The notes under the pieces: generated by a model | Databases searched by the model: none | What the model saw: the letters and a program-made list of their open reading frames with translations, nothing else | Told to the model about the DNA's origin: nothing | Source of the DNA: Streptomyces aquilus | GTDB lineage: Bacteria > Actinomycetota > Actinomycetes > Streptomycetales > Streptomycetaceae | DNA length: 64,000 bases | Direction: 5' to 3' | Assembly (NCBI RefSeq): GCF_003955715.1 | Contig: NZ_CP034463.1 | Span: 9,796,001-9,860,000, forward strand | Program-made: the position numbers and the translations under genes | Shown: positions 1 to 8,226 of the stretch, in pieces | Layout: the number at the start of each line of letters is the position of its first letter | Position numbering within the stretch: position 1 is the first letter of the stretch

Positions 1-1
1 C

Positions 2-139
2 AGCCGGCGCACCGTCGACACACATGTCTCCCGGGCCTTCCGCAAGACCGGGGTCTCCTCCCGCACCGCCCTGGCCACGTTGATGGCCCGTCGCCGCACC
101 GGGAACCGCTTCGTGGACGCCAGGCCGGATCCGGGCTGA
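2..139 (+). CDS. LuxR-type regulator, C-terminal fragment (runs in from the left edge)
   Basis: The reading frame is open from the window edge and ends at the TGA at 137-139. The 45 visible residues include TVDTHVSRAFRKTGVSSRTAL, which matches the recognition helix and last helix of a LuxR/GerE DNA-binding domain (typical form TVxTHLxxxxxKLGVxxR). The short tail after the helix suggests this is the normal C-terminus. The sensory or ATPase part lies outside the window, so the regulator's class cannot be told. The stop codon lies at the edge of a strong hairpin that separates it from the convergent gene on the - strand. Confidence 0.7.
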   Translation, partial: SRRTVDTHVSRAFRKTGVSSRTALATLMARRRTGNRFVDARPDPG

Positions 140-158
140 CCGCGGCCCGGATCCGGCC
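123..158. terminator. Bidirectional hairpin terminator
   Basis: Arms at 123-136 and 145-158 are perfect 14-bp complements (GGCCGGATCCGGGC and its complement) around an 8-nt loop. The left arm is inside the last codons of the LuxR-type gene and the loop contains its stop. It lies between two convergent genes, so it can serve both. There is no T-run, as is common in Streptomyces. Confidence 0.7.
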
Positions 159-166
159 CTGCCCGC

Positions 167-1024
167 CTACTTGACGTCGATGAAGTCACCCGTGGCCGTC
201 GCGGAACCGGTGGTGGTGGTGCCCGCGAAGGCGAAGCGGTAGTAACCGTCGGAAGTGGCCTTGACGGTGGTGCTCAGGTTGCCCGTCGAGTTCGTCTTGA
301 CGGTCTTCACGGTGGTGTAGGTGCTGGTGCCCTTCTTGCGGAACTGCAGCTTCACCGGCTGGGTCGCGTAGCCCGCGTACTTGCCCGTCGTCCAGTTGGC
401 GCGGCTCAGCTTGCCGGTGACGGTGATGGTCTTGCCCTTCTTCACCGGCTCCGGGGAGGCGTTGGCGGTGAGTTTCGCGGCCCGCTTGATGTGAGCCCTG
501 GTGACGTCGTCGTCGTAACTGGCGTTGGCGTACAGGTCGTAGGCGCCGAGGAAGAGCTTCCAGGTGCCGGCGGTGCCGTTGTCGTCCTTGAAGGCGACCG
601 CGGGGTCGATGGTGAAGACCGTCTTGCAGCTGTAGTTCCAGCCGCCCTCGGCCGGTGACTCCGTGCAGACGGGGTCGTCGTCCGACTGGAACGCGCCGGT
701 GATGGTGTCCGTGCTCGAACTGTCGGTGCCCTGCCACAGGAACGCCTGGGTGAGGGCGACGCCGTTCGGGTCGAAGGCGGAGAACGTGACGGGAATGGTC
801 TTCTTGCCCGTCACTCCGAGGACGATGTCCTTGCCGCCGTTGACGACGCCGTCCGAGAACTTGGTGGCGCCCAGCGCGTCCTGCGGCTTGACGCCCCCGG
901 AGACGAAAGCTCCGAACGGCGCCGCCGCCCCCGGGTGCTCGGCCGCGTGTGCGGCGCCCGGGAAGCCGAGCGCCGAGATGACGGCGGCGCTGGTGAGGAC
1001 GGTGGCCGTGGTGCGCATGCGCAT
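167..1024 (-). CDS. Secreted protein of unknown function
   Basis: About 285 residues. An N-terminal signal peptide (basic start, then a hydrophobic stretch ending in AHAAEHPG) predicts Sec export and cleavage after AHA. The mature part is rich in Thr, Gly and Asp and resembles stacked beta-sandwich modules. The last ~100 residues ([17 protein letters not shown] onward) look like an Ig-like repeat seen in many Streptomyces surface proteins. Two Cys (CTES and YSCK) could form a disulfide. Three near ATGs exist (1036, 1024, 1018); 1024 is chosen because GGAGAA lies 4-5 nt upstream. No catalytic motif was recognised. Confidence 0.75.
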   Translation of the reverse strand: MRMRTTATVLTSAAVISALGFPGAAHAAEHPGAAAPFGAFVSGGVKPQDALGATKFSDGVVNGGKDIVLGVTGKKTIPVTFSAFDPNGVALTQAFLWQGTDSSSTDTITGAFQSDDDPVCTESPAEGGWNYSCKTVFTIDPAVAFKDDNGTAGTWKLFLGAYDLYANASYDDDVTRAHIKRAAKLTANASPEPVKKGKTITVTGKLSRANWTTGKYAGYATQPVKLQFRKKGTSTYTTVKTVKTNSTGNLSTTVKATSDGYYRFAFAGTTTTGSATATGDFIDVK

Positions 1025-1131
1025 GCAGTTCTCCATGGTGAGAATCGGTGTCCTGGTGGACTGGTGTTGTGGCAGGGCCTGCTGATGTACGTGAAGAGGC
1101 CTGCGCACGTTCAGATGCCCGCGAAGGCAGG

Positions 1132-1983
1132 TCAGGGTGTGGGGGAGCGGAGGATGTCGTCGAGGTCCCAGCTGTAGCTGGGCGACGGGTAGAGGTCCGT
1201 CGGGAACAGGTCCGTCGGCTCGGCGCTCGGCGGGGGCACGTCGGCCGGGTCCGCGGTGGGCCTGCCGTCCGGGCTGCACACCTGCGGTGCCGAGGGTTCG
1301 GAGAGCTCGTAGTCGGCGACCCGCTCCGAACGGAATTCGACCGTCTCGCGGTCCCAGACGTCCTGGCTGCCGCCGACCTCGACCTCCTTGGGCAGCTCCT
1401 TGCTCTTGAGCGGCTTGCCCACGGTGATCGTGAGGAGGGCGCCCACGCAGGGGCTGCGGTCGTCCGAGTAGAGGGACTTGGGCAGGGCGATCCTCCGCTC
1501 GCCGGCGGCGTCCGCACGCACCTCGACGCGCTTCACGCGGCGGATGTCGAAGTAGTAGTCGGGCCGCGTCCCGTCCGAGAGCGACTCGCCGCCGTCGCCG
1601 TCCGCGACGCCGTACACCAGCTTCCAGAACTCGACCTGCACGGTGATCTTGTGGCAGAGCGGTCCCAGGTATCCCGGGATGCTGGAGAACTCCAGGTCGC
1701 CAGAACCCGAGTTCTGCTTGGGGGTGTCGACGTCGAGCTTCACCCAGTCCACGGACTCCGCCGTCGTCCACCCCTTGTTGTCGTGGCAGCCTGAGGCATC
1801 GGTCGGATACGGGGGAGTCGGGGACGGTGTCGGCGACTCGGTGACCTCCGTTGCGCTGGGAGTCGGCTCCCCGTAGGCGGAGGTGTCGTCGCCGCCCGAG
1901 CAGCCCGCGCTGAACAGAACAGCCAGGCTGAGCGCAGCGACGACAGGCAGAGCGGAACGTTTCGTCCCCGCCGCGCGCCTCAT
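1132..1983 (-). CDS. Lipoprotein of unknown function
   Basis: 283 residues. The signal peptide ends in a clear lipobox, LFSAGC, with Cys28 as the predicted lipidated residue, followed by a Ser/Thr/Pro-rich linker and a ~170-residue domain that was not recognised. The C-terminal ~40 residues are again Pro/Asp rich. The start ATG at 1983 overlaps the stop of the small membrane protein upstream (ATGA), so the two are probably translationally coupled. It would sit on the outer face of the cytoplasmic membrane. A partner role with the membrane protein is inferred only from the overlap. Confidence 0.75.
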   Translation of the reverse strand: MRRAAGTKRSALPVVAALSLAVLFSAGCSGGDDTSAYGEPTPSATEVTESPTPSPTPPYPTDASGCHDNKGWTTAESVDWVKLDVDTPKQNSGSGDLEFSSIPGYLGPLCHKITVQVEFWKLVYGVADGDGGESLSDGTRPDYYFDIRRVKRVEVRADAAGERRIALPKSLYSDDRSPCVGALLTITVGKPLKSKELPKEVEVGGSQDVWDRETVEFRSERVADYELSEPSAPQVCSPDGRPTADPADVPPPSAEPTDLFPTDLYPSPSYSWDLDDILRSPTP

Positions 1984-2255
1984 CGGTCGAACCAGCTCTC
2001 GGCCTCCGCGGAGCGGAGGGCCCGCAGTACGGCAAGGGCGAAGACAATGCCCGCAAGGACTGAGACGCCGCCACCCTGGAGCAGGCCCAGCGCACTGGCC
2101 GACAGGCTCAGATCCTCGAAGAAGACGACCGCGCCGCTCACCACGGACAGCAACAGGGCACCCGCCGCCAGGCCCAGCAAGGCCTTCGCCCAGACCCCCA
2201 CCACGGCGAGCCTGACACTCTGTGGCATCTGCGCTCTCACACCCGGTGTCGTCAT
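1980..2255 (-). CDS. Small two-helix membrane protein
   Basis: About 91 residues from the ATG at 2255; an alternative ATG at 2228 (MPQSVRLAV) is possible, and neither has a strong ribosome site. Two hydrophobic segments (around [20 protein letters not shown] and [16 protein letters not shown]) predict two transmembrane helices. The stop overlaps the start of the lipoprotein gene by ATGA, which suggests one operon. Function unknown. Confidence 0.6.
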   Translation of the reverse strand: MTTPGVRAQMPQSVRLAVVGVWAKALLGLAAGALLLSVVSGAVVFFEDLSLSASALGLLQGGGVSVLAGIVFALAVLRALRSAEAESWFDR

Positions 2256-2537
2256 GAACACAAGGAAATGGCATGGATGCCGGGAACACGTCGGTAGGAG
2301 TACGTATTCCATGTACGTAGGGGCCGCCATGGCACAACCTGCCAGGACTGTCTGCTGCTGTCGTGCTGTCCGCGGCGCAGCCTGGTGAGCTTCAACCGCT
2401 CCTGACGCCGCATGCCGGGGCCCGACGCGCTCGGATCGACCTCCAGCCTGCCGGTCAGGTCGTAACCGCCGTGTGGCGCTGACCTGCCGGCTGCACGGGG
2501 CGCCCCCACTGGCGCAGGGGCGCTCCGCGTGCCGCGT

Positions 2538-2948
2538 CTACTGCCCCGGCGCCAGGACCGGACTGTTGTGGTACGCGGCGATCAGCCACTGGCCGTCGCG
2601 CCGCTCGAACACCCAGGTCGCGTTCACCTTGGCCGCGTCCGGGAGTTCGGTCTGGCCGGGGAACAGGATGCCGGATTCGCTGATGACGATCGCGGCGTCC
2701 GCGCCGACGAAGCGCATGCTGAGCTGCTTGTTGCTGGTCGAGCTGCCCTTGAGGGGGCCGGCGAAGGCCAGTGCCATGCCGGCGCGGATGTTCTCGCGGC
2801 TGCCGCGGAGGGAGCCGGTCATGATGGCAGTCGCGTCCGGGGTGTAGTCGGCGACCATGCCGTCGGCGTCGCCGGCTTCCCAGGCCGCGTAGGACTTGGC
2901 CAAGACGGCTTGGATGGCTGCTGCGTCGGCTGCGCGGTTGTCTGACAT
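2538..2948 (-). CDS. SnoaL-like/DUF4440 protein (SgcJ/EcaC family)
   Basis: 136 residues, the full length for a single SnoaL/NTF2-like cone-shaped domain. The pattern fits the SgcJ/EcaC family: an N-terminal helix pair (AIQAVLAKSYAAWEAGDADG), then YTPDATAIMTG, and a C-terminal strand WVFERRDGQWLIAAYHNS. Members are cofactor-free isomerases, hydroxylases or binding proteins, so the reaction cannot be deduced. A good ribosome site (AAGGGAG) precedes the ATG at 2948. It lies 47 bp downstream of an ECF sigma gene that itself ends in a SnoaL-like domain and is probably co-transcribed with it. Confidence 0.8.
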   Translation of the reverse strand: MSDNRAADAAAIQAVLAKSYAAWEAGDADGMVADYTPDATAIMTGSLRGSRENIRAGMALAFAGPLKGSSTSNKQLSMRFVGADAAIVISESGILFPGQTELPDAAKVNATWVFERRDGQWLIAAYHNSPVLAPGQ

Positions 2949-2995
2949 CGGCTTCTCCCTTGTGAGAGGTCCGCCCGGGGGCTCCGGGGAACTCG

Positions 2996-3997
2996 TCAGT
3001 ACATACCGGCGGCCGGGCCGGAACTGTTCGCGTCTGGGGAAGGAAGTTCTTCGGGATCGAGTCGGGGGGCCAGGCCGAAGGAGGTGAAGACCTCGGAGTC
3101 CTGGAACACCGAGGTCCGGCTGATGCCTTCGGCGGTGACGGTGAAGAGCTGGAGTGTGTGCAGCTCGTACGCGTCGCCGACGCGGCGGTAGGCGGCGAAC
3201 CCGTGCTGGCCGTTGGCCGCAACTGCCGTGAGACGCCAGTCCGTTCCGGCCGCCCGGAAGACCCACTCCATGAACAGGCCGTAATTGCCCGGGCCGGCGA
3301 ACCAGTTGAGCATGGGCGGCATCTCCATGATGACGTCCTCGGTGAGCAGCCGCTTGAGGCCCTCGACGTCGGCCTGAAGGAACGCCTTCATGTAGCGGTC
3401 GACCCAGGCGCGCTGTTCGGCCGCCGTCGGCTCCGACTCGGCGTGAACCCCCTGCACGCCGGAACGCGCCCGGTGCAGGGAGCTGTTCACCGACGCGACC
3501 GTGGTGCCGAGGATCTCCGCCGCCTCGGCGGCGGAGAAACCGAGCACGTCACGGAGGATCAGCGCGCCCCGCTGACGCGCCGACAGGAGTTGCAGGGCGG
3601 CGGCGAACGCCAGCCGCAGGCTGCTGCGGCTGACCACGGCGACCGCCGGGTCGCTCGCGTCGAGCATCGAGTCCGGCAGTGGCTGGAGCCAGACGTTCCC
3701 CCCGTGGACGAGTGGGCTGAGCGGGTCCGACGCGGCCACCAGCCCCGACGGCAGCGGTCGGCGGCCGCGCACCTCGAGGGCGGTCAGGCAGACGTTCGTC
3801 GCGATGCGGTAGAGCCACGTACGCAGCGAGCCGCGGGTGCTGTCGTACTGTTCGCGTGCCCGCCAGGCCCGCAGGAACGTGTCCTGGACCAAGTCCTCGG
3901 CGTCGTGCGCCGAGCCGAGCATTCGATAGCAGTACGCCAACAGCTCCGCCCGGAACGGCTCGACCAGGCGGTCGAAGTCCTCCACCTGCTCGGTCAT
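2996..3997 (-). CDS. ECF RNA polymerase sigma factor with C-terminal SnoaL-like domain (SigJ/SigX5-like)
   Basis: 333 residues, the usual size of sigma-70 ECF factors that carry an extra C-terminal domain. Region 2 is at about 8-75 (YRMLGSAHDAEDLVQDTFLRAW), region 4 at about 125-180 (LSARQRGALILRDVLGFSAAEAAE), and a SnoaL-like domain at about 195-315 (WVDRYMKAFLQADVEGLKRLL). In this class the tail modulates the factor in place of a separate anti-sigma protein, and no anti-sigma gene is adjacent here. The ATG at 3997 follows AAGGGGCG. The SnoaL-like gene just downstream may be a target or a partner. Confidence 0.88.
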   Translation of the reverse strand: MTEQVEDFDRLVEPFRAELLAYCYRMLGSAHDAEDLVQDTFLRAWRAREQYDSTRGSLRTWLYRIATNVCLTALEVRGRRPLPSGLVAASDPLSPLVHGGNVWLQPLPDSMLDASDPAVAVVSRSSLRLAFAAALQLLSARQRGALILRDVLGFSAAEAAEILGTTVASVNSSLHRARSGVQGVHAESEPTAAEQRAWVDRYMKAFLQADVEGLKRLLTEDVIMEMPPMLNWFAGPGNYGLFMEWVFRAAGTDWRLTAVAANGQHGFAAYRRVGDAYELHTLQLFTVTAEGISRTSVFQDSEVFTSFGLAPRLDPEELPSPDANSSGPAAGMY

Positions 3998-4327
3998 CCC
4001 CCGCCCCTTCGCCGAGCTGCCCGCGGCCACTCTATCCAGCGCCCGCCCCACCGGCCCACCTGGAGTCGACGTTCTCCAGGTGGCCGCATGCCAGGTCGGC
4101 TCGGACACCCGTGTGGTCCCACAGGCGGGCGCGGGGTCCCGCAGCGGTTCGTGTGAGCGTGCGGCGCCGCGCGGTCGGCGGGTGAGCACCGCTCCTGGTT
4201 TCGGCGCCCCGCCGCAGCCGGTGGATGCCGTCCGAATGCGCTCGCCTGTTTGCGGTGTGAGACTGCTGAACGACGGGCCCCAGATGGCGCGCGGCCTGGG
4301 GGAGGCGACGCAGGGAGGCGAAACGGG
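3998..4327. other. Intergenic region between divergent sigma and phosphatase genes
   Basis: 330 bp with no supportable gene. It must hold the promoters for the ECF sigma gene (leftward) and the GAF-SpoIIE phosphatase gene (rightward). No clear -35/-10 pair could be picked out. The ribosome site GGGAGG at 4313-4318 belongs to the phosphatase. Confidence 0.5.
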
Positions 4328-5509
4328 GTGACGATTCCCGATGCCGGTGACGACCCGCTGCACCAGTTCCTGGCCGACTCGACCAACCGGACCGTCGACC
4401 TCACCACTGCCCTGGCCCGCTGCACCAAGGCCCTCGGGCTGCATCACTCAGTGGCCTACCTCGCGGACATCCAGCAGCGTCACCTGGTCCCGCTCACCGA
4501 CGTGACCGCGACGCTGCCCATCGACGACTCCCTGGCCGGCTGGACGTACCGCACCCAGTCCCTGCGGGTCGAGCCCACGGAGTCCGGCGCGATGACGGCC
4601 TGGTTCCCCTTGCTGGACGGCGCCGAACGCCTGGGCGTCCTTGCCGTCTACGGCCCCTTGCTCACCGCCGCCTCCCTGAACCGTGGCAAGGCCCTGGCCA
4701 CGCTCGTGGCGATGATGGTCACCTCCCGGCGCACCTTCAAGGACTCCTACGTCCAGCGCACCCGCACCGAACGCATGCAGCTGCCCTCCGAGATGCTGCG
4801 CGCTTTCCTGCCGCCCCGGACGATCGGCAATGCGCGTGTGGTCTCCACGGCCGTCCTCGAACCCGCCTACGAGATCGGCGGCGACGCCTTCGACCACGCT
4901 CTGACCGAGACGGCCCTGCACGCCACCGTCCTCGACGCCATGGGACACAACCTCGCCTCCGGCCTGACCAGCGCCCTTGCCCTGGCGGCCTGCCGCAACG
5001 CGCGCCGGATCGGAGCCGAACTGCCGCAACTGGCGCAGACGGTGGACGAGGCCCTGGCCCAATGGCTGCCCGATCAGTTCTGCACCGGCATCCTCGCCCA
5101 ACTGGATCTGGCCTCGGGCGTTCTGCGGTGGTGCAACTGTGGACATCCCGCGCCCCTGCTCATCCGGGACCACCGGCTGATGGAGCACGCCCTGGAAAGG
5201 GACGCCGACCCTCCGCTGGGACTGCCGTACCTGCTGACCGACCGCGGCCGCACGATCCACGAGGTGACCCTGCGCCCGGGCGACCGGGTACTGCTCTACA
5301 CCGACGGTGTCACCGAGGCCCGCACCCATGACGGGGAGTTGTTCGGGCTCCAGCGGTTCGCCGACTACGTCATCCGCGCGACCGCCGCGGGGGAGCTGGC
5401 CCCGGAGAGCCTGCGGCGGCTGATCCACTCCATCCTGGACGTGGAGACCAGCAGGCTCCGTGACGACGCGACCATCATGATGCTCGAGTGGCAGCCGCCT
5501 ACGCAGTGA
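4328..5509 (+). CDS. GAF-domain PP2C/SpoIIE-family serine phosphatase
   Basis: 393 residues from a GTG with GGGAGG nine bases upstream. A GAF-like sensor occupies about residues 10-150 and a SpoIIE (PP2C) phosphatase domain about 165-385. Metal-binding motifs are visible: EIGGDAFD (GGD at 184-186), VLDAMGH (203-207), LLYTDGVTEAR and RDDATIMML near the C-terminus. Such proteins dephosphorylate anti-anti-sigma (STAS) proteins in partner-switching control of alternative sigma factors. No STAS or kinase gene is next to it, so the partner is unknown. The neighbouring ECF sigma factor is a tempting but unproven link. Confidence 0.87.
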   Translation: MTIPDAGDDPLHQFLADSTNRTVDLTTALARCTKALGLHHSVAYLADIQQRHLVPLTDVTATLPIDDSLAGWTYRTQSLRVEPTESGAMTAWFPLLDGAERLGVLAVYGPLLTAASLNRGKALATLVAMMVTSRRTFKDSYVQRTRTERMQLPSEMLRAFLPPRTIGNARVVSTAVLEPAYEIGGDAFDHALTETALHATVLDAMGHNLASGLTSALALAACRNARRIGAELPQLAQTVDEALAQWLPDQFCTGILAQLDLASGVLRWCNCGHPAPLLIRDHRLMEHALERDADPPLGLPYLLTDRGRTIHEVTLRPGDRVLLYTDGVTEARTHDGELFGLQRFADYVIRATAAGELAPESLRRLIHSILDVETSRLRDDATIMMLEWQPPTQ

Positions 5510-5592
5510 GGCTTCCCCGGGACGCGACGGCTGCCCTGGAAATGATCAAGCCTTCCGGCTTCGGGTTCGGGGGTGCAGGTCCGGGCGCTTGC

Positions 5593-5632
5593 TTGATTGC
5601 TAGGTGCTGGTAGCGAGGTGTAGCTACAGTGC
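5593..5632 (+). promoter_or_regulatory. Candidate leaderless promoter with TGTAGCTACA operator
   Basis: A perfect 10-bp palindrome, TGTAGCTACA (5619-5628), overlaps a -10-like TAGCTA (5621-5626). A -35-like TTGCTA (5597-5602) lies 18 bp upstream. The antitoxin ATG is at 5637 with no ribosome site, which fits a leaderless transcript. The palindrome is a natural binding site for the ribbon-helix-helix antitoxin. This is read from sequence only. Confidence 0.5.
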
Positions 5633-5636
5633 CGGT

Positions 5637-5900
5637 ATGGGAAAGCAGGTGAACATCCGTCTGGACGAGGCGGTGAAGGCGGCCGCGGAGGACCGTGCCA
5701 AGCGGCGCGGTCTGAGTCTGCAGGGGTACGTGGCTGACCTCATCGAGGCCGATCTGAACCAGTCCCGTGCCGCTTTCATGGCGGGCGCTGCCTCGTTCCT
5801 GGCCGCGTACGCGGACGCGTTCGAGGCGGAGGTCGGTGAGGACCGGTATCCGGGCCTGTCGGACAGTCCGGCGCAGCCGGCGCCGAGGGACGCCGCGTGA
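5637..5900 (+). CDS. Ribbon-helix-helix antitoxin
   Basis: 87 residues. The N-terminal ~45 residues (MGKQVNIRLDEAVKAAAEDR...GYVADLIEADL) have the strand-helix-helix pattern of Arc/MetJ-type DNA-binding antitoxins. The C-terminal half is the part expected to wrap the toxin. The stop overlaps the GTG start of the toxin (GTGA), so toxin synthesis is coupled. It probably represses its own operon through the TGTAGCTACA palindrome. The ATG at 5637 is preferred to an upstream in-frame ATG at 5604 because the longer form would run through the operator. Confidence 0.82.
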   Translation: MGKQVNIRLDEAVKAAAEDRAKRRGLSLQGYVADLIEADLNQSRAAFMAGAASFLAAYADAFEAEVGEDRYPGLSDSPAQPAPRDAA

Positions 5901-6262
5901 ACCTCCGCGTCGATCTGGCGTGGATCCTGGCGGTGGCGCAGCAGATTCCGGGGGATCCCCAGGTCGTCGACTACGGCGTCCCTGTGGCGGCGGAAGCGCG
6001 GCACCGGGCAGAGATCCTTGACCACGAGGTCTATCCCGAGCCCCATCACAAGGCCGCGGCGCTGCTGTGCGAGCTGGCGCGGAACCCGAGCCTGGAGGCG
6101 CGGAACCTGCTGTTCGCCGCCACGGTGACCGCGGCTTACCTGTCGGCGTGCGGCATGCCGGTAAGCGCTGGCCTGGACAGCGTCGTGCCGCTGGCCCGCG
6201 CCGCCCGGGACGGGCTCCCGGTGCGTGAGGTCGCCGCTCAGATCAAGGCGTGGACGGGCTGA
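5897..6262 (+). CDS. Fic/Doc-family toxin with degenerate active site
   Basis: 121 residues from a GTG overlapping the antitoxin stop. The protein follows the Streptomyces 'fic family toxin' pattern (MNLRVDLAWILAVAQQ start, HHKAAALLCELARNPSLEARNLLFAATVTAAYL core). In Doc, the matching stretch HxFxDGNKR supplies the catalytic His and phosphate-binding residues for AMPylation or phosphorylation of EF-Tu. Here residues 63-70 read NPSLEARN, so the His and the GNxR part are missing. The fold is probably retained while Doc-type chemistry is doubtful. It forms a two-gene toxin-antitoxin operon. Confidence 0.78.
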   Translation: MNLRVDLAWILAVAQQIPGDPQVVDYGVPVAAEARHRAEILDHEVYPEPHHKAAALLCELARNPSLEARNLLFAATVTAAYLSACGMPVSAGLDSVVPLARAARDGLPVREVAAQIKAWTG

Positions 6263-6431
6263 TCCGCACGTCAGCGGGATCGAAGCCTGCCGGAGTGCCG
6301 GGGAGGGTGGCGGGGGCCCCTGGCTCGGCAGACCGGCGCACGCCTGTGCCGGTTCATCGTCGGCAGGCTCGGGGAAGGCCTGGAACCGGCGATGCCGGGG
6401 CTGTGTCGACGGGTAGGAGGGTGTGGCCATC

Positions 6432-7055
6432 GTGGTTGCGGATCGCACGCTGTCGCTAGAGGTGATTGCGGCGCTGAGGTACTGGCCCGATGTCATCTGG
6501 GGTGGTCAGAAGCACCCTCCGGATCCGGTGGATGTCACGGTCCTGCTGCCCTTCTTCAACGGGGTGTTGCAGGAGTTTGCCTGGTGGAACCGTGACTGGA
6601 AGGTCCGCGAGGTCGAGCCGGGTCTTCCCCTGGAGATCGACACCGGTCACCAGGGTGGGCCTGCACGGTTCACCGAGGTGTCCGTGCCGGGCACGGTGGG
6701 CTCCAGCGGTGGCGAGAGCCTGCCTTTCGTCGCGAAGGTCGGGTTCGCCGGCGACCAGCTGATCCGGTTCCAGGCCAAGATCGGCGATGTGGTCCTCGGT
6801 CCGTCCGTTGCTCCTGCGGGGCAGCTGGAGCCGCATCCGTTCGCAACGGTACTCACCGGGTTGATGGACCTGCGCGGGATTCCGGTCAAGGTGATGGCCA
6901 GGGAGACGGCACGGTCGATGTCCACGATCCATCTGCTGCGCAGCGGCAGGCATAACCCGGAGCCGCTTCTTGTCGAGGAGATCGCCAGGGTTCTGGGCAT
7001 GTCCGAGGCGGACGTCAGAGTGATCGCTGGACTCGACGACGATAGGAGGCGCTAG
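6432..7055 (+). CDS. Hypothetical protein with C-terminal HTH
   Basis: 207 residues from the GTG at 6432, which has AGGAGG (6415-6420) eleven bases upstream; a GTG at 6423 is also in frame but only 2 nt from that site. The first ~140 residues were not recognised. The last ~60 (PVKVMARETARSMSTIHLLRSGRHNPEPLLVEEIARVLGM...) have the spacing of an XRE-type helix-turn-helix. It follows the toxin pair after a 170-bp gap. A DNA-binding regulatory role is likely; the target is unknown. Confidence 0.65.
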   Translation: MVADRTLSLEVIAALRYWPDVIWGGQKHPPDPVDVTVLLPFFNGVLQEFAWWNRDWKVREVEPGLPLEIDTGHQGGPARFTEVSVPGTVGSSGGESLPFVAKVGFAGDQLIRFQAKIGDVVLGPSVAPAGQLEPHPFATVLTGLMDLRGIPVKVMARETARSMSTIHLLRSGRHNPEPLLVEEIARVLGMSEADVRVIAGLDDDRRR

Positions 7056-7218
7056 CGGACAGGGACGGCGCCACGACGCAGTGTGAGTGCTGCGTCACCG
7101 TGGCTCGCTCTGGTGCGGCGGCGGTACCGCCAGGCATTGATGGGAGAAACCCGGGGGACTCTCCGACGGCCAGTCGCCGGAGCCTGTGCTGCCTAACGAG
7201 CAGCGGGCAGACGGCACT

Positions 7219-8109
7219 TCACTCGATGAAGACCTTCACGGAGTCCGGGCTCCCGCTGTTTCGGTTGACGCCGATGAAGAAGTCGCTGCCGATGTGGGTG
7301 ACATCTTCGATCTCGTCGGTCAGGCTGTTCCCCGGAATCCCGATATCGCTCTCCACGTCACCTCCGGACCAGTTGTACTGGTACACCCAGTTCCACCCCG
7401 TTTCGGGCGTTGAGCTGTTGATGGACTTGGTGTTCCAGATGTAGTTCTCGGAGCAGTCGGTGCCTTGGTCGGAGCGATTGTCGTGACTCGTCAGGTTGCT
7501 CTTCACCAGCGTCCATCCGCTCGTCAGCGCACCGGCACCGGGATGGGTCCACAGGTTGCCCGAGCGGCGGGCGGCATATTTGCCGGCTCCGTTCGCCGCC
7601 GTCGCGCTGTAGCAGAGGCCGCTGATATTGCCGATGGGCAGATGGACTTCCTCGCTTGCGCCGATAGCTCCTGACGAGCTGAGGTGAATGATCGTCACAT
7701 CGGCGCTCGGGTAAGCCGATTCACTTCCTTGGGTGGCAATCAAGGCGGGGCCCTGGTCCCGGTAGTCCGGATGGTAGGCGAGGTCGTTGCCGTGGCCGAG
7801 TGCGGGGATGGAGGTCGGCGCCCCGGCGCAGGTCCAACTGGCGCCGTCCCAGGTTGAGCCGTCCCGCAACCATCTGGACAGGACCGGATCGGCTCCGCCC
7901 GCCTTGGTGAAAATGATGTAGAGCTGGCCGCCCGGCCCCGCGACCATGCCTTGCATGACGGTGCGTCCCGCCCTGCATGCACTGCTGTTGGGGATGTTCA
8001 GCCGTTCCGCCCCACTCCTGTCTGTGGCGGCGTCGGCGGACGCCGTCGAGACAATGGTGATTCCGGTCAGGAATGCCAGTACGGACGCGAAACTCAGTAG
8101 TTTCTTCAT
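7219..8109 (-). CDS. Secreted protein of unknown function
   Basis: 296 residues with a good Sec signal peptide (KKLLSFASVLAFL..., cleavage near ASADAA). The mature sequence has repeated glycine-turn patterns such as GPGGQLYIIFT, HGNDLAYHPDY and GNISGLCYS, reminiscent of a beta-propeller, and several Cys and Trp residues. No catalytic motif was identified. The ATG at 8109 has AGGAGAGG just upstream. It stands alone between the HTH gene and the L,D-transpeptidase. Confidence 0.72.
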   Translation of the reverse strand: MKKLLSFASVLAFLTGITIVSTASADAATDRSGAERLNIPNSSACRAGRTVMQGMVAGPGGQLYIIFTKAGGADPVLSRWLRDGSTWDGASWTCAGAPTSIPALGHGNDLAYHPDYRDQGPALIATQGSESAYPSADVTIIHLSSSGAIGASEEVHLPIGNISGLCYSATAANGAGKYAARRSGNLWTHPGAGALTSGWTLVKSNLTSHDNRSDQGTDCSENYIWNTKSINSSTPETGWNWVYQYNWSGGDVESDIGIPGNSLTDEIEDVTHIGSDFFIGVNRNSGSPDSVKVFIE

Positions 8110-8183
8110 ACGGTGCCTCTCCTGTGCGGACAACGGGAGGAGTCCGTTTCGAGCGTGTCAATTCAACGGCTGATCCGGAACCA

Positions 8184-8220
8184 CGGTGGTTACCGCCTGC
8201 TCGCGCAGCGGTAACCACCG
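8184..8220 (-). terminator. Hairpin terminator downstream of the L,D-transpeptidase
   Basis: Arms 8184-8196 and 8208-8220 pair over 13 bp (CGGTGGTTACCGC and its complement) with an 11-nt loop. It lies a few bases after the L,D-transpeptidase stop on the - strand. Confidence 0.7.
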
Positions 8221-8226
8221 ACTCGC

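Noticed and set aside
167..2095. A 642-residue - strand open frame spanning the first secreted protein and beyond
   Set aside because: The real gene starts at 1024 with a signal peptide; the upstream extension is Arg-rich shadow text crossing the lipoprotein gene in another frame.
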